A stretch of 64,000 bases of DNA from Burkholderiales bacterium 39-55-53 (GTDB lineage Bacteria > Pseudomonadota > Gammaproteobacteria > Burkholderiales > Burkholderiaceae_C): the NCBI GenBank assembly GCA_002282445.1, contig NCJK01000003.1, positions 124,001-188,000 of the forward strand, read 5' to 3'. The stretch's first letter is position 1. Every line of letters starts with the position of its first letter. The notes under the pieces were generated by a model. The model saw only the letters and a list, made by a program, of their open reading frames with translations, had not been told where the DNA came from and searched no databases. The position numbers were made by a program, and so were the translations under genes. Shown piece after piece: positions 41,371 to 49,861 of the stretch.

Positions 41371-42447
41371 ATGAATTTATCCCTACTGAATGAAACCTAC
41401 GGCGAAGCCACCGTTTTAGCGGTTGGAGGCCTGATCGTCGGCCTGCTTTTTGGCTTTTTTGCACAGCGTTCTAAGTTTTGCCTGCGCGCAGCCGTGATCG
41501 AGTTTTGGCATGGCAAATTTGGCGAAAAGCTATCTGTCTGGCTTCTCACGTTTTCAGCGGCTGTCATTGCCATTCAAGCCTTGATCGTATTGGGCGACTT
41601 GGATGTCTCCACGTCTAGACAGTTGGCTTCTCGCGGCAGCTTGTCTGGCGCTCTGATAGGTGGCTTGCTGTTTGGCGCAGGCATGATCATGACGCGCGGT
41701 TGTGCCAGTCGCTTGTTGGTTCTATCGGCTAACGGTAATTTGCGCGCACTGCTATCAGGCCTTATCTTTGCAGTCACTGCGCAATCTGCGCTGTCGGGCG
41801 CTCTGTCTCCCCTGCGCGAATCCATCACGGGCTTGTGGACGGTGGAAGGTGGGCCCAGCCGCGATTTACTGGCGATCTTGGGATGGAGCCACACCACTGG
41901 ATTGATTGTGGGCGGCATTTGGTTAATGGCAGCGCTTTACTTCACCACACGCACCAGCCAACGTGCATGGATGTGGATTGGCGGCTTAGGCACAGGTCTG
42001 AGTGTGGCATTGGCTTGGTGGTTCTCATACAGCGTGTCTAAAGCATCTTTTGAAGTGGTGCACATCCAAGGCATCACCTTCAGCGGTCCATCTGCCGAGT
42101 GGCTCATGCGTGTCCTCGCCCCTAACCCACCTGAAATTGGTTTTGACTTTGGTTTGTTGCCCGGTGTGTTCTTGGGTTCATTCATTGCAGCTTGGATTGG
42201 CAAAGAACTCAAGCTCGAAGGTTTCAAAGATGGCTATGCCATGCGCCGCTACATCGTGGGCGCAGTGTTCATGGGCTTTGGTGCAATGCTGGCTGGTGGC
42301 TGCGCTGTCGGCGCGGGTGTCACTGGTGGTGCAATCTTTGCTCTCACGGCATGGACTGCACTTGTAGGCATGTGGTTAGGCGCAGGGCTTGTTGATCGGT
42401 GGATGGATGCACCACCCGTCAGTGCCCCCACGCTGATGCAACCTTAA
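41371..42447 (+). CDS. YeeE/YedE-family sulfur-compound transporter
   Basis: A 358-residue inner-membrane protein with about nine to ten helices, of the YeeE/YedE (TsuA-type) family that takes up thiosulfate by relaying it along cysteines. The three characteristic Cys are present: Cys37 in SKFCLRAAV, one in TRGCASRLLVLSANGN, and one in AGGCAVGAGVTGG. The ATG at 41371 is chosen over an upstream TTG. It is followed by a strong terminator. An FNR box governs its promoter. It would move thiosulfate into the cytoplasm. Confidence 0.92.
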   Translation: MNLSLLNETYGEATVLAVGGLIVGLLFGFFAQRSKFCLRAAVIEFWHGKFGEKLSVWLLTFSAAVIAIQALIVLGDLDVSTSRQLASRGSLSGALIGGLLFGAGMIMTRGCASRLLVLSANGNLRALLSGLIFAVTAQSALSGALSPLRESITGLWTVEGGPSRDLLAILGWSHTTGLIVGGIWLMAALYFTTRTSQRAWMWIGGLGTGLSVALAWWFSYSVSKASFEVVHIQGITFSGPSAEWLMRVLAPNPPEIGFDFGLLPGVFLGSFIAAWIGKELKLEGFKDGYAMRRYIVGAVFMGFGAMLAGGCAVGAGVTGGAIFALTAWTALVGMWLGAGLVDRWMDAPPVSAPTLMQP

Positions 42448-42484
42448 ATTACTCAATCAGATTTAGTCTTACTCTCCTCTTACG

Positions 42485-42521
42485 CGCCATCACTGGGTTT
42501 ACCCCGTGATGGCGTTTTTTC
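42485..42521 (+). terminator. rho-independent terminator after yeeE
   Basis: Stem CGCCATCAC/GTGATGGCG, with GGG/CCC pairing inside the loop, followed by six T. Confidence 0.93.
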
Positions 42522-42575
42522 TTTGTGGTTATATTCATACCCACTGATTGAATCGTTCCACTCCAAGAGGTATCA

Positions 42576-42911
42576 ATGAAAACAAAATCAATATTGTCAG
42601 TGCGCGCCTTGGCCACTGCCGCCGTTGTCGTGTGCGCCAGCACATCGGCATTTGCTCAAAAAAACGCGGCTGAGTTACACACGCGCGCAACTGCTGCGAT
42701 GTGTGCCAACTGCCACGGCACAGACGGTCGCACAACCGAAGGCTCCGCCATCCCCTCGTTGGTTGGCATGCCCAAGGAATATCACATCCTTCAAATGCAA
42801 GCGTTCAAAAGTGGCTCACGCCCTGCTACGGTGATGCATCAAATCACCAAGGGTCTGACCGATGCCCAAATCGAAACCATCGCTGGTTACTACGCGACCA
42901 CTAAACGCTAA
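42576..42911 (+). CDS. fccA: flavocytochrome c sulfide dehydrogenase, cytochrome subunit
   Basis: A 111-residue secreted cytochrome c with signal (ASTSAFAQK) and one haem site MCANCHG. The length indicates a monohaem subunit, in contrast to the dihaem FccA of phototrophs. It is followed 15 bases later by the flavoprotein subunit, so the pair forms sulfide dehydrogenase (FccAB, called SoxEF in some organisms). Electrons from sulfide go to this haem and then to the respiratory chain. Confidence 0.9.
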   Translation: MKTKSILSVRALATAAVVVCASTSAFAQKNAAELHTRATAAMCANCHGTDGRTTEGSAIPSLVGMPKEYHILQMQAFKSGSRPATVMHQITKGLTDAQIETIAGYYATTKR

Positions 42912-42926
42912 TAAAAAGGATTCATC

Positions 42927-44213
42927 ATGAAACGTCGTAGTTTTGTTCAAGCCTCTATGGCTCTTGGTTCAATGGGTGCCTTTGGCAGCATGTTGGGTTG
43001 CGCATCTGTTGGGCGCGTACCTGAAAAAGCACGTGTCATCGTGGTTGGTGGTGGTTATGGCGGCGCAACCGCAGCCAAATATGTTCGCATGTTGTCGAAC
43101 TACAAGATCGATGTCACTATGATCGAACCCAACGGTGATTTTGTGTCTTGCCCTATTTCCAACTTGGTGTTGGGCGGCAGCAAAACCATGGCTGACATCA
43201 CCACACCTTATGACAAACTGTCAGGCAAACACGGTGTCAACATCGTGCGTGACTATGTGGCTAGCGTTGACGCAGCCAAGAAAACAGTCACTTTGGCCAG
43301 CGGCCCAAGCATTCGCTATGACAAGCTCATCATGTCGCCTGGCATTGACCTGATGTTCAACAACATTGAAGGTTTGCAAGCTGCCCACGACTCAGGCCAA
43401 ATCCTGCAAGCATGGAAAGCCGGCCCAGAAACCATGGCCTTGCGTAAGCAACTCGAAGCCATGGACGACGGCGGTGTCTACGCCATCGCCATTCCACAAG
43501 CCCCCTACCGCTGCCCTCCTGGCCCTTACGAGCGCGCCAGCCAAGTGGCACATTACTTCAAGCAACACAAGCCAAAGTCGAAGGTTTTGATTTTGGACGC
43601 CAACCAAGACGTCACGTCCAAAGGACCCTTGTTCAAGAAGTTCTGGGCTGACAACTACAAAGGCATCTTGGAATACATGCCTCAACACAAGGTGACAGCT
43701 GTTGACGCCAAGACCAACACCATGAAGTTTGACGTTCAAGGCGATGTCAAAGCCAATGTGTTGAACATCTTGCCTGACATGCGTGCTGGCAATATTGCGG
43801 TGAAAGCTAATTTGGCCAACGTCAACTCTCGCTGGTGCGGTGTGAACTACCTCACCTTCGAATCGACACAAGCCAAGGACGTGCACGTGATTGGCGACGC
43901 CATGATGCTGGCTCCACTCATGCCCAAGTCTGGCCACATGGCCAACTCGCATGGCAAAGTGGTAGCCGCAGCTGTAGTGGCGCAACTGTCAGACATGCCT
44001 GTCAACCCAGCACCATTCCTGAGCAACACTTGCTACAGCTTCTTGAACGACAAGTTGGTGGTGCACGTTGCATCGGTCCACCAATACGATGCTGCAGAGA
44101 AGACCTACAAAACGGTCAAAGGTTCAGGCGGTGTTTCGAGCGCGCCTAACGAGCTTGAAGGCATCTATGCATGGAACTGGGCACAAAACATTTGGGCTGA
44201 CACCTTGCTGTAA
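42927..44213 (+). CDS. fccB: flavocytochrome c sulfide dehydrogenase, FAD subunit
   Basis: A 428-residue FAD enzyme of the sulfide:quinone reductase-like family. The FAD motif is VVGGGYGGATAAKYVR. The redox Cys pair is in VSCPISN and PYRCPPGPYERASQV. GDAMMLAPLMPKSG is the third FAD motif. The N-terminus KRRSFVQASMALG is Tat-type and is followed by MLGC, which may be a lipobox. It oxidises sulfide to sulfur or polysulfide in the periplasm and delivers electrons to FccA. Confidence 0.95.
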   Translation: MKRRSFVQASMALGSMGAFGSMLGCASVGRVPEKARVIVVGGGYGGATAAKYVRMLSNYKIDVTMIEPNGDFVSCPISNLVLGGSKTMADITTPYDKLSGKHGVNIVRDYVASVDAAKKTVTLASGPSIRYDKLIMSPGIDLMFNNIEGLQAAHDSGQILQAWKAGPETMALRKQLEAMDDGGVYAIAIPQAPYRCPPGPYERASQVAHYFKQHKPKSKVLILDANQDVTSKGPLFKKFWADNYKGILEYMPQHKVTAVDAKTNTMKFDVQGDVKANVLNILPDMRAGNIAVKANLANVNSRWCGVNYLTFESTQAKDVHVIGDAMMLAPLMPKSGHMANSHGKVVAAAVVAQLSDMPVNPAPFLSNTCYSFLNDKLVVHVASVHQYDAAEKTYKTVKGSGGVSSAPNELEGIYAWNWAQNIWADTLL

Positions 44214-44219
44214 GGCGAC

Positions 44220-44651
44220 ATGAAAATCATGACAACACTTAAATCAATTCTTTCTGCCAGCGTATTGACTCTCGCATGCACTTGGGCTCACGCCCAAGAC
44301 ATGAAAGTGGCCTATCACGTTAACTCGGGCATTGATACAGCAGCGACTGTTTTGGGCAATGTGCGCAACCACCTGAATGCTGATCCCTCAGCCAAGATCG
44401 TGGTGGTCACACATGGCGCGGGCATTGAGTTTTTGCTGGACGGTGCGAAAGACTCAAAAGGTCGCGAGTTTACGGGGTCAGTCTCTGAGCTCGTGGCCAA
44501 GGGCGTGCAATTCCGTGTGTGTAACAACACACTGTCTTCACGCAAGATTGACCCTAGCAAGGTCTTGATGGATGCCAAAATTGTGCCGTCAGGCGTGTCT
44601 GAAGTTGCACGTTTGCAGTCCAAAGAAGGCTTTGTGTACCTGAAGCCTTAA
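44220..44651 (+). CDS. exported DsrE-family protein
   Basis: A 143-residue DsrE/DsrF-like domain protein with a signal peptide (cleavage near AHAQD). The DsrE fold keeps a putative sulfur-carrier Cys in FRVCNNTL. Cytoplasmic DsrE proteins pass persulfide sulfur, while the exported group, often next to fcc or sox genes, has no established role. It lies six bases after fccB, so it is in that operon. It may accept sulfur from FccAB. Confidence 0.88.
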   Translation: MKIMTTLKSILSASVLTLACTWAHAQDMKVAYHVNSGIDTAATVLGNVRNHLNADPSAKIVVVTHGAGIEFLLDGAKDSKGREFTGSVSELVAKGVQFRVCNNTLSSRKIDPSKVLMDAKIVPSGVSEVARLQSKEGFVYLKP

Positions 44652-44668
44652 CGGGTCACCATGCACCT

Positions 44669-44704
44669 ACAACAAGGGCCGCTACAGCGGCCCTTGTTGT
44701 TTCA
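44669..44704. terminator. terminator hairpin between DsrE and ArsR genes
   Basis: A 14-bp perfect stem ACAACAAGGGCCGC/GCGGCCCTTGTTGT with a TACA loop. The T run on either side is short. It ends the rightward fcc operon and is close to the 3' end of the leftward ArsR gene. Confidence 0.75.
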
Positions 44705-44717
44705 GCTTCTGCCAAGA

Positions 44718-45161
44718 TCACTCATGGGCGATATCGCTGTCAATGGCGATTTGCGTGCACACCGCACGGCACAAAGTCACCACACGCTCGTTGATGATGC
44801 GGTAGTAAATTTGCACACCCTCACGACGGCGGCCCAAGATCTTGGACTTGAACAAGGTGTTCAAGTGTTGCGACATATTGGGTTGTGTGGTGTCAATCTC
44901 TTCAAGCAACTGCCCCACATTTTTCTCTTCGGTGCACAAGCAGTTGATGATTTTCAAGCGCATGGGCGCTGACATGACGCGAAATGTTTCTGCAGCCAAA
45001 TCAAACATCTCATCCAGATCACTACCTTTTTGAGCGTCATTTGGTGAAGCCTTCACAGACTTGGCAGGTGTTTTTTTGGCGGCCGGCTTTTTAACTGCAG
45101 CAGACTTCTTTGCTACAGGCTTTGCCTTCGCGGCTGATGGGGTTGGTTTTTTGGTTGCCAT
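44718..45161 (-). CDS. ArsR-family regulator with lysine-rich H1-like N-terminal tail
   Basis: A 147-residue protein. Residues 1-45 hold about 13 Lys with Ala and Pro in PAKK-type repeats, like the tails of bacterial histone H1-like proteins. The ArsR winged helix follows, starting near residue 48. Cys74, Cys76, Cys131 and Cys135 line up with the sox-operon ArsR (36091-36399), sharing the VCTQIAID end. So it is likely a redox or persulfide sensor with extra non-specific DNA affinity. It is 15 bases after plsC and is last in the pyr run. Confidence 0.9.
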   Translation of the reverse strand: MATKKPTPSAAKAKPVAKKSAAVKKPAAKKTPAKSVKASPNDAQKGSDLDEMFDLAAETFRVMSAPMRLKIINCLCTEEKNVGQLLEEIDTTQPNMSQHLNTLFKSKILGRRREGVQIYYRIINERVVTLCRAVCTQIAIDSDIAHE

Positions 45162-45176
45162 AAGCTTTAAAGCATA

Positions 45177-45911
45177 TCACTTGCACAACTGCACGACTGT
45201 CGCTTGCAGGTCTAGCGCCCATTCGCGACGGTTGCGCCCATCGGCGCGTTGTGTGTCGCCATAGCGCACTTGCGCCAGCAAAGGCGGCGCACACAGGGTG
45301 CGCCAAAGCGAGCTGACCAAGGTGTCGTCATCTCGATAACAGGGGGCAAGGCTGACCGCTTGGGTCTGTGCATCGAAGAACTGCAAAGCAATGGGCTGAA
45401 TAGGTGACTCGGCCGAAATGGCAGCTTGCAATAAATTGGCATGGAACGGCAGCACCGTGATGCCGTCGCCCGTGACGCCTTCGGGGAACACAGCCAACAC
45501 TTGGCCTTGGCACAAGGCATCCGCCATTTGGTGCACCACACGCATCGCGTCGTTGCGCGAACCACGCTCGATGTACAGCGAGCCACCCCCCGTGGTGAGC
45601 ACGCCCACCAAAGGCCAACTGCGAATTTCAGACTTAGCGACAAAGCGGCAGTGACACGCCGCATGCATCACCAAAATGTCGAGCCACGAAATGTGATTGG
45701 CCGCCATCAACACAGGCCCTGGCGCAGGATGGCCTTTGACACGCACCTCAATGCCAATGATGGCCAACATGCCGCGTGCCCACACTTCCACCGCGCGAGC
45801 TTGTTGCTCGTCATTGAATTTGGGGAAGGTGGTGCGCACCATCCAATAGCCACGCAGCACCCACGCGATGACGCGCAGGAACTTGGCAATGGCGCGCAAG
45901 CTGCGCATCAA
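45177..45911 (-). CDS. 1-acyl-sn-glycerol-3-phosphate acyltransferase-like protein
   Basis: A 244-residue PlsC-family acyltransferase with one N-terminal hydrophobic segment. The catalytic HX4D motif is NHISWLD and the substrate motif is FPEGVTGDG. It would acylate lysophosphatidic acid to phosphatidic acid. The stop of the upstream dihydroorotase-like gene overlaps its start by four bases. A different acyl acceptor is possible, since beta-proteobacteria have several PlsC paralogues. Confidence 0.88.
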   Translation of the reverse strand: MMRSLRAIAKFLRVIAWVLRGYWMVRTTFPKFNDEQQARAVEVWARGMLAIIGIEVRVKGHPAPGPVLMAANHISWLDILVMHAACHCRFVAKSEIRSWPLVGVLTTGGGSLYIERGSRNDAMRVVHQMADALCQGQVLAVFPEGVTGDGITVLPFHANLLQAAISAESPIQPIALQFFDAQTQAVSLAPCYRDDDTLVSSLWRTLCAPPLLAQVRYGDTQRADGRNRREWALDLQATVVQLCK

Positions 45912-47224
45912 TCGGCTTGGTAGGCCACGTGGCCCGCCACCAAGGTGGCTTTGACGCGGGCGGGCAAAGACATGCCCGTCATGTCAAACGCAAACGGCGT
46001 GTGCTTGCCTTGGCTGTGCAGGGCATCGGGTGTGACGTGCCATTCAACCGCTGGGTCAAACACCACGATATCGGCCACGCCGCCCACATGCAATTGGCCC
46101 ATGCTCTCGCTTTGGCCTTCGATCTTGCCCAACACTTTGGCAGGTTGAGACGTCAGCACTTCTAGAGCGCGCAACAAGCCCACCTTGCTGTCGTTGGCCC
46201 ACTTGATGGAGAGGCTAAGCAACAACTCTAGGCCCGTAGCGCCAGACTCAGCCTCTGCAAAAGGCAAAGCCTTGCCATCGATGTCGACGGGCATGTGGTC
46301 AGACACCAGGGCGTCCAGCGTGCCATCGGCCAATGCGGCACGCAAGGCATCGCGGTCGCGCTGTTGGCGGAGCACGGGGGTGACGCGAGCACGGCTGTCA
46401 AAGTAGCCAATGTCATGGTCGCTCAGGTGCAGTGAGTTGATGCTCACGTCAGCCGTTAAGCCTAAGCCTTCTTTCTTGGCAGCACGCACCAGCTCAACGC
46501 CTTCGGCGCTGGAGATCCGGCACAGGTGCACGCGGGCTTTGGTACTGCGCATCAGCGCGAAGATGGTGTGCAAGGCAATGGTCTCTGCGGCCACGGGCAC
46601 GCCACCCAAACCCAAACGGGTGGCGAGTGGGCCGCTGGCTGCCACGCCTTTGCCCAAATGCACTTCTTGGGGACGCAACCACACGGTGTAGCCAAAGGTG
46701 GCGGCGTATTGCAAAGCGCGTTGCAACACTTGGGTGTTTTCCAACGGCACTTCCGCTTGGCTAAAGCCCACGCAGCCTGCGTCGGTGAGGTCTGACATTT
46801 CGGTCAGCACTTCGCCTTTCAAGCCACGGGTGAGTGCGCCCAGTGGGAACACGCGAGCGCAGTGCAGTTTTTCGGCGCGGAACTTGAGCATTTCAATGAG
46901 GCCTGGCTCGTCCAACACGGGGTCGGTGTCGGGTGGGCACACAAGGCTGGTCACACCACCGGCCACAGCAGCGGTGAGCTCGGAGGCCAGCATGCCTTCG
47001 TGTTCGTGGCCGGGCTCGCGCAAGCGCACTTGCAAGTCGACCAAGCCAGGGGCGACGATGCAACCCTTGGCGTCGATGGTTTGTTCGGCTTTGAAGTTGC
47101 CAGGTAGTTTTTCGCCACTCTTCGCAATCGCGACGATATGCCCATCTGCCACCGCGACATCGGCGGTGTGGTCAAAGCCAGAGGCTGGGTCGATCACGCG
47201 ACCGTTTTGAATCAGGATGTTCAT
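45908..47224 (-). CDS. pyrX: inactive dihydroorotase homologue (PyrX/PyrC')
   Basis: A 438-residue class I dihydroorotase fold protein downstream of pyrB. The zinc-binding HxH is [10 protein letters not shown] here (Gln65, Arg67). The PHH motif is replaced by SINSLHL, and the TDHAPH loop by SDHMPVD. Loss of these residues marks it as the non-catalytic PyrC' that supports aspartate transcarbamoylase assembly, known in pseudomonads. A catalytic dihydroorotase must be elsewhere. It overlaps pyrB by four bases. Confidence 0.92.
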   Translation of the reverse strand: MNILIQNGRVIDPASGFDHTADVAVADGHIVAIAKSGEKLPGNFKAEQTIDAKGCIVAPGLVDLQVRLREPGHEHEGMLASELTAAVAGGVTSLVCPPDTDPVLDEPGLIEMLKFRAEKLHCARVFPLGALTRGLKGEVLTEMSDLTDAGCVGFSQAEVPLENTQVLQRALQYAATFGYTVWLRPQEVHLGKGVAASGPLATRLGLGGVPVAAETIALHTIFALMRSTKARVHLCRISSAEGVELVRAAKKEGLGLTADVSINSLHLSDHDIGYFDSRARVTPVLRQQRDRDALRAALADGTLDALVSDHMPVDIDGKALPFAEAESGATGLELLLSLSIKWANDSKVGLLRALEVLTSQPAKVLGKIEGQSESMGQLHVGGVADIVVFDPAVEWHVTPDALHSQGKHTPFAFDMTGMSLPARVKATLVAGHVAYQAD

Positions 47225-48183
47225 GCTTCATTCCCCGCCACGATGGACATCACGGCCATACGCACAGCAATACCAAACGTCACCTGCGACAAGATGACAC
47301 TTTGCGGCCCATCGACCACGGCAGAGTCAATCTCCACACCTCGGTTGATAGGGCCCGGGTGCATCACGATGGCGTCGGGCTTTGCCAGTTGCAACTTCTC
47401 TGGCGTGAGGCCAAACGATTTGAAATATTCTTGGCTCGAGGGCAACAAGGCGCCACTCATGCGTTCGTTTTGCAAGCGCAGCATGATGACCACGTCGCAG
47501 CCCTTGATGCCTTCTTCGAGGTTGTTGAACACCTTCACGCCCATGGCGGACAAGTCGCTGGGCACCAAGGTCTTGGGGCCGACCACGCGCACTTCGGCGC
47601 AGCCGAGTGTGGTGAGCGCGTGAATGTCAGAGCGAGCCACACGTGAGTGCAACACGTCGCCCACGATGGCCACGGTGAGGTTGGTGAAATCTTTTTTGTA
47701 GTGACGGATGGTGTACATGTCCAGCAAACCCTGCGTGGGGTGTGCGTGACGACCGTCACCGGCGTTGACCACATGCACATGTGGCGCGACGTGTTCGGCA
47801 ATGAGGTAAGGCGCGCCCGACTCGCTGTGGCGCACAACAAAAATATCAGCAGCCATCGCGCTCAGGTTGGCGATGGTGTCGAGCAGCGATTCGCCCTTGG
47901 CAGCGGATGAACGCGCGATGTCGAGGTTGAACACATCTGCCGACAAACGTGTGGCGGCGATCTCGAACGTGGTGCGTGTGCGTGTGCTGTTTTCGAAGAA
48001 CAGGTTGAACACGCTCTTGCCACGCAGCAAAGGCACTTTCTTCACTTCGCGGTCGTTGACCGACACGAAGTTGGCTGCGGTGTCCAAGATGTGGGTGAGG
48101 ATGTCGCGCGACAAACCTTCGGTGGAGAGCAGGTGAATCAGCTCGCCGTTTTTGTTGAGTTGGGGGTTGCGTTTGTAGAGCAT
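47221..48183 (-). CDS. pyrB: aspartate carbamoyltransferase, catalytic chain
   Basis: A 320-residue PyrB making N-carbamoyl-aspartate for pyrimidine synthesis. It has the carbamoyl-phosphate motif [13 protein letters not shown], the [12 protein letters not shown] loop and the C-terminal [12 protein letters not shown]. It belongs to the class whose enzyme contains PyrB plus a dihydroorotase homologue (the next gene). It follows pyrR by 14 bases. Confidence 0.97.
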   Translation of the reverse strand: MLYKRNPQLNKNGELIHLLSTEGLSRDILTHILDTAANFVSVNDREVKKVPLLRGKSVFNLFFENSTRTRTTFEIAATRLSADVFNLDIARSSAAKGESLLDTIANLSAMAADIFVVRHSESGAPYLIAEHVAPHVHVVNAGDGRHAHPTQGLLDMYTIRHYKKDFTNLTVAIVGDVLHSRVARSDIHALTTLGCAEVRVVGPKTLVPSDLSAMGVKVFNNLEEGIKGCDVVIMLRLQNERMSGALLPSSQEYFKSFGLTPEKLQLAKPDAIVMHPGPINRGVEIDSAVVDGPQSVILSQVTFGIAVRMAVMSIVAGNEA

Positions 48184-48197
48184 AGGAGTTCTTGTGA

Positions 48198-48701
48198 TCA
48201 GCCCTTCACTGAGAAATTAAATTGGCCGTGGTCGTCTTTGGTCAGCGCCAGCGATTGGGTAGCAGGCAGTGCCACACGCGCTGCGGCGTAGTCAGCCTGA
48301 ATGGGCAGCTCGCGGCCACCGCGGTCCACCAACACGGCCAGCTGCACATTGGCAGGACGGCCGTAGTCAAACAACTCATTGAGCACGGCGCGAATGGTGC
48401 GGCCGGTGTAGAGCACGTCGTCGAGCACGATGAGGTGTGCGCCGTTCACTTCAAAAGGCAGTTTGGTTTGACCACCGTCGGCCAGGCCGCGTTGTGCAAA
48501 GTCGTCACGGTGCATGGCGGATGAAATGCTGCCGGCCTCGCCTTCGAGATTCAAATCTTTTTGCAAACGAGCGGCGAGCCAAGCACCACCCGAGGTGATG
48601 CCCACCAGACGTGTGGTGGGCGTGAGCATGCTGCGAACGCCTTTGAGCAGCTCTTTGTACAAGCTCTCCGCGTCCAGCATGAGGTTTCCGTGGGTACTCA
48701 T
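48198..48701 (-). CDS. pyrR: PyrR-type uracil phosphoribosyltransferase / regulator
   Basis: A 167-residue phosphoribosyltransferase. The PRPP loop is [16 protein letters not shown], and [13 protein letters not shown] is an upstream ribose-phosphate loop. PyrR in Gram-positives attenuates pyr mRNA; in proteobacteria it may only salvage uracil. The start (MSTHGNL) overlaps the stop of ruvX by four bases. A longer in-frame start would overlap ruvX by more. Confidence 0.92.
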   Translation of the reverse strand: MSTHGNLMLDAESLYKELLKGVRSMLTPTTRLVGITSGGAWLAARLQKDLNLEGEAGSISSAMHRDDFAQRGLADGGQTKLPFEVNGAHLIVLDDVLYTGRTIRAVLNELFDYGRPANVQLAVLVDRGGRELPIQADYAAARVALPATQSLALTKDDHGQFNFSVKG

Positions 48702-49189
48702 AAGTTTTCTCGAAAAAATTGATTGAGGATGATGCAAGCCGATGCAGCGTCTGCATCTTTGGCACCTTGGCTGTGGGCTTCGGTGGTGCTGTAACGCTCG
48801 TCCACTTCAAACACAGGCAGGTTGAAACGTCCGTTGAGTTGACGTGCAAATTTTTTGGCCTTGGCCGTGTTCTCGTGCGCCGCACCATCTGGGTGATACG
48901 GCACGCCCACCACCAGTGCGTCAGGCTGCCACTCGGCAATGCGTTTGGTGATGAGGGCCCAACGGGCGTCGCCTTCGGCATTGACCGTGGCTTGCGGTTG
49001 GGCTTCGCGCAGCATGCGGCTGCCATAGGCTACGCCCGTGCGTTTGACACCGAAGTCAAACGCTAAGAAAGATTGAAAGTGGGCTGGTACGGCGGGCTTT
49101 ACCGCAGTGGCCAGCGGCGCGCCAGCCGAAGGTGCGGCGTCCGCCGCAGGCACTGCAACGTGTGGGGTCACACCCATCGCTTCGCTCAT
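48698..49189 (-). CDS. ruvX: Holliday junction resolvase-like / pre-16S rRNA nuclease RuvX
   Basis: A 163-residue YqgF/RuvX nuclease with an RNase H-like fold. Catalytic acidic residues are in FLAFDFGVKRTG, VFEVDERYSTTEA and KDADAASA. It matures the 5' end of 16S rRNA and is essential in many bacteria. An Ala/Pro-rich extension of about 25 residues precedes the domain, a common beta-proteobacterial feature. The ATG overlaps the yqgE stop by four bases. Confidence 0.93.
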   Translation of the reverse strand: MSEAMGVTPHVAVPAADAAPSAGAPLATAVKPAVPAHFQSFLAFDFGVKRTGVAYGSRMLREAQPQATVNAEGDARWALITKRIAEWQPDALVVGVPYHPDGAAHENTAKAKKFARQLNGRFNLPVFEVDERYSTTEAHSQGAKDADAASACIILNQFFRENL

Positions 49190-49839
49190 GAATGCCCCAC
49201 GTCGTTGGACAGCATCCAAGGCTCCAAGCCCAACAGCTTCATGGCCCGCTCATAGCGCTGCTCCACCGGTGTGTCAAAAATCACAGCGGTGTCTGCGCCC
49301 ACGGTAAGCCAGCTGTTCTCGGCCAGCTCAGACTCCAACTGCCCCTCTCCCCAAGCTGAGTAGCCCAAAGAGATCAACACACGCTTAGGGCCAGCGCCCA
49401 TAGACAAGGCTTCGAGCACGTCTTTGGAGGTGGTCATCTCCAGACCACCGGGGATGGTCATGGTGGATGCGTAAACAGATTCTTTGGCTGATTCTTTGTC
49501 ACTCACTGCGCTGAGAGCTGCAGCCTCTTGGGCTTCTTCACCCACTGGCACATCCACCAACATGGCGTCGTGCAACACAAAACCGCGTTCAGTATGCACC
49601 GGCCCACCTTTGAGCACGGGGGCATTCATCAAGTCTTGGTGGCGCAGAGACAAATCGACTTTGTCGAACAAACTCTCCATCGACAAGTCGCTAGGTTTGT
49701 TGATCACGAGGCCAAGTGCGCCGCGTTCGCTGTGCTCGCACACATAGACCACGCTTTTGGCAAAAGTCTCGTCCTCCAAACTGGGCATTGCGATCAAAAA
49801 ATGATGCGTCAGGTTGATGGAGGCAGAATCAGCGGTCAT
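49186..49839 (-). CDS. YqgE/AlgH family protein (DUF179)
   Basis: A 217-residue DUF179 protein: LTHHFLIAMPSLEDETFAKSVVYVCEHSERGALGL is split across the first 40 residues, with the ...GGPVHTERGFVLH segment after it. An insertion near residues 95-125 is rich in Glu/Ala/Ser (EEAQEAAALSAVSDKESAKES), which is longer than the usual family loop. Function is unknown; AlgH affects alginate expression in Pseudomonas. First gene of the run through pyrX and plsC. Confidence 0.9.
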   Translation of the reverse strand: MTADSASINLTHHFLIAMPSLEDETFAKSVVYVCEHSERGALGLVINKPSDLSMESLFDKVDLSLRHQDLMNAPVLKGGPVHTERGFVLHDAMLVDVPVGEEAQEAAALSAVSDKESAKESVYASTMTIPGGLEMTTSKDVLEALSMGAGPKRVLISLGYSAWGEGQLESELAENSWLTVGADTAVIFDTPVEQRYERAMKLLGLEPWMLSNDVGHS

Positions 49840-49861
49840 GCAGCAATTTTAAAGGGTGAAC

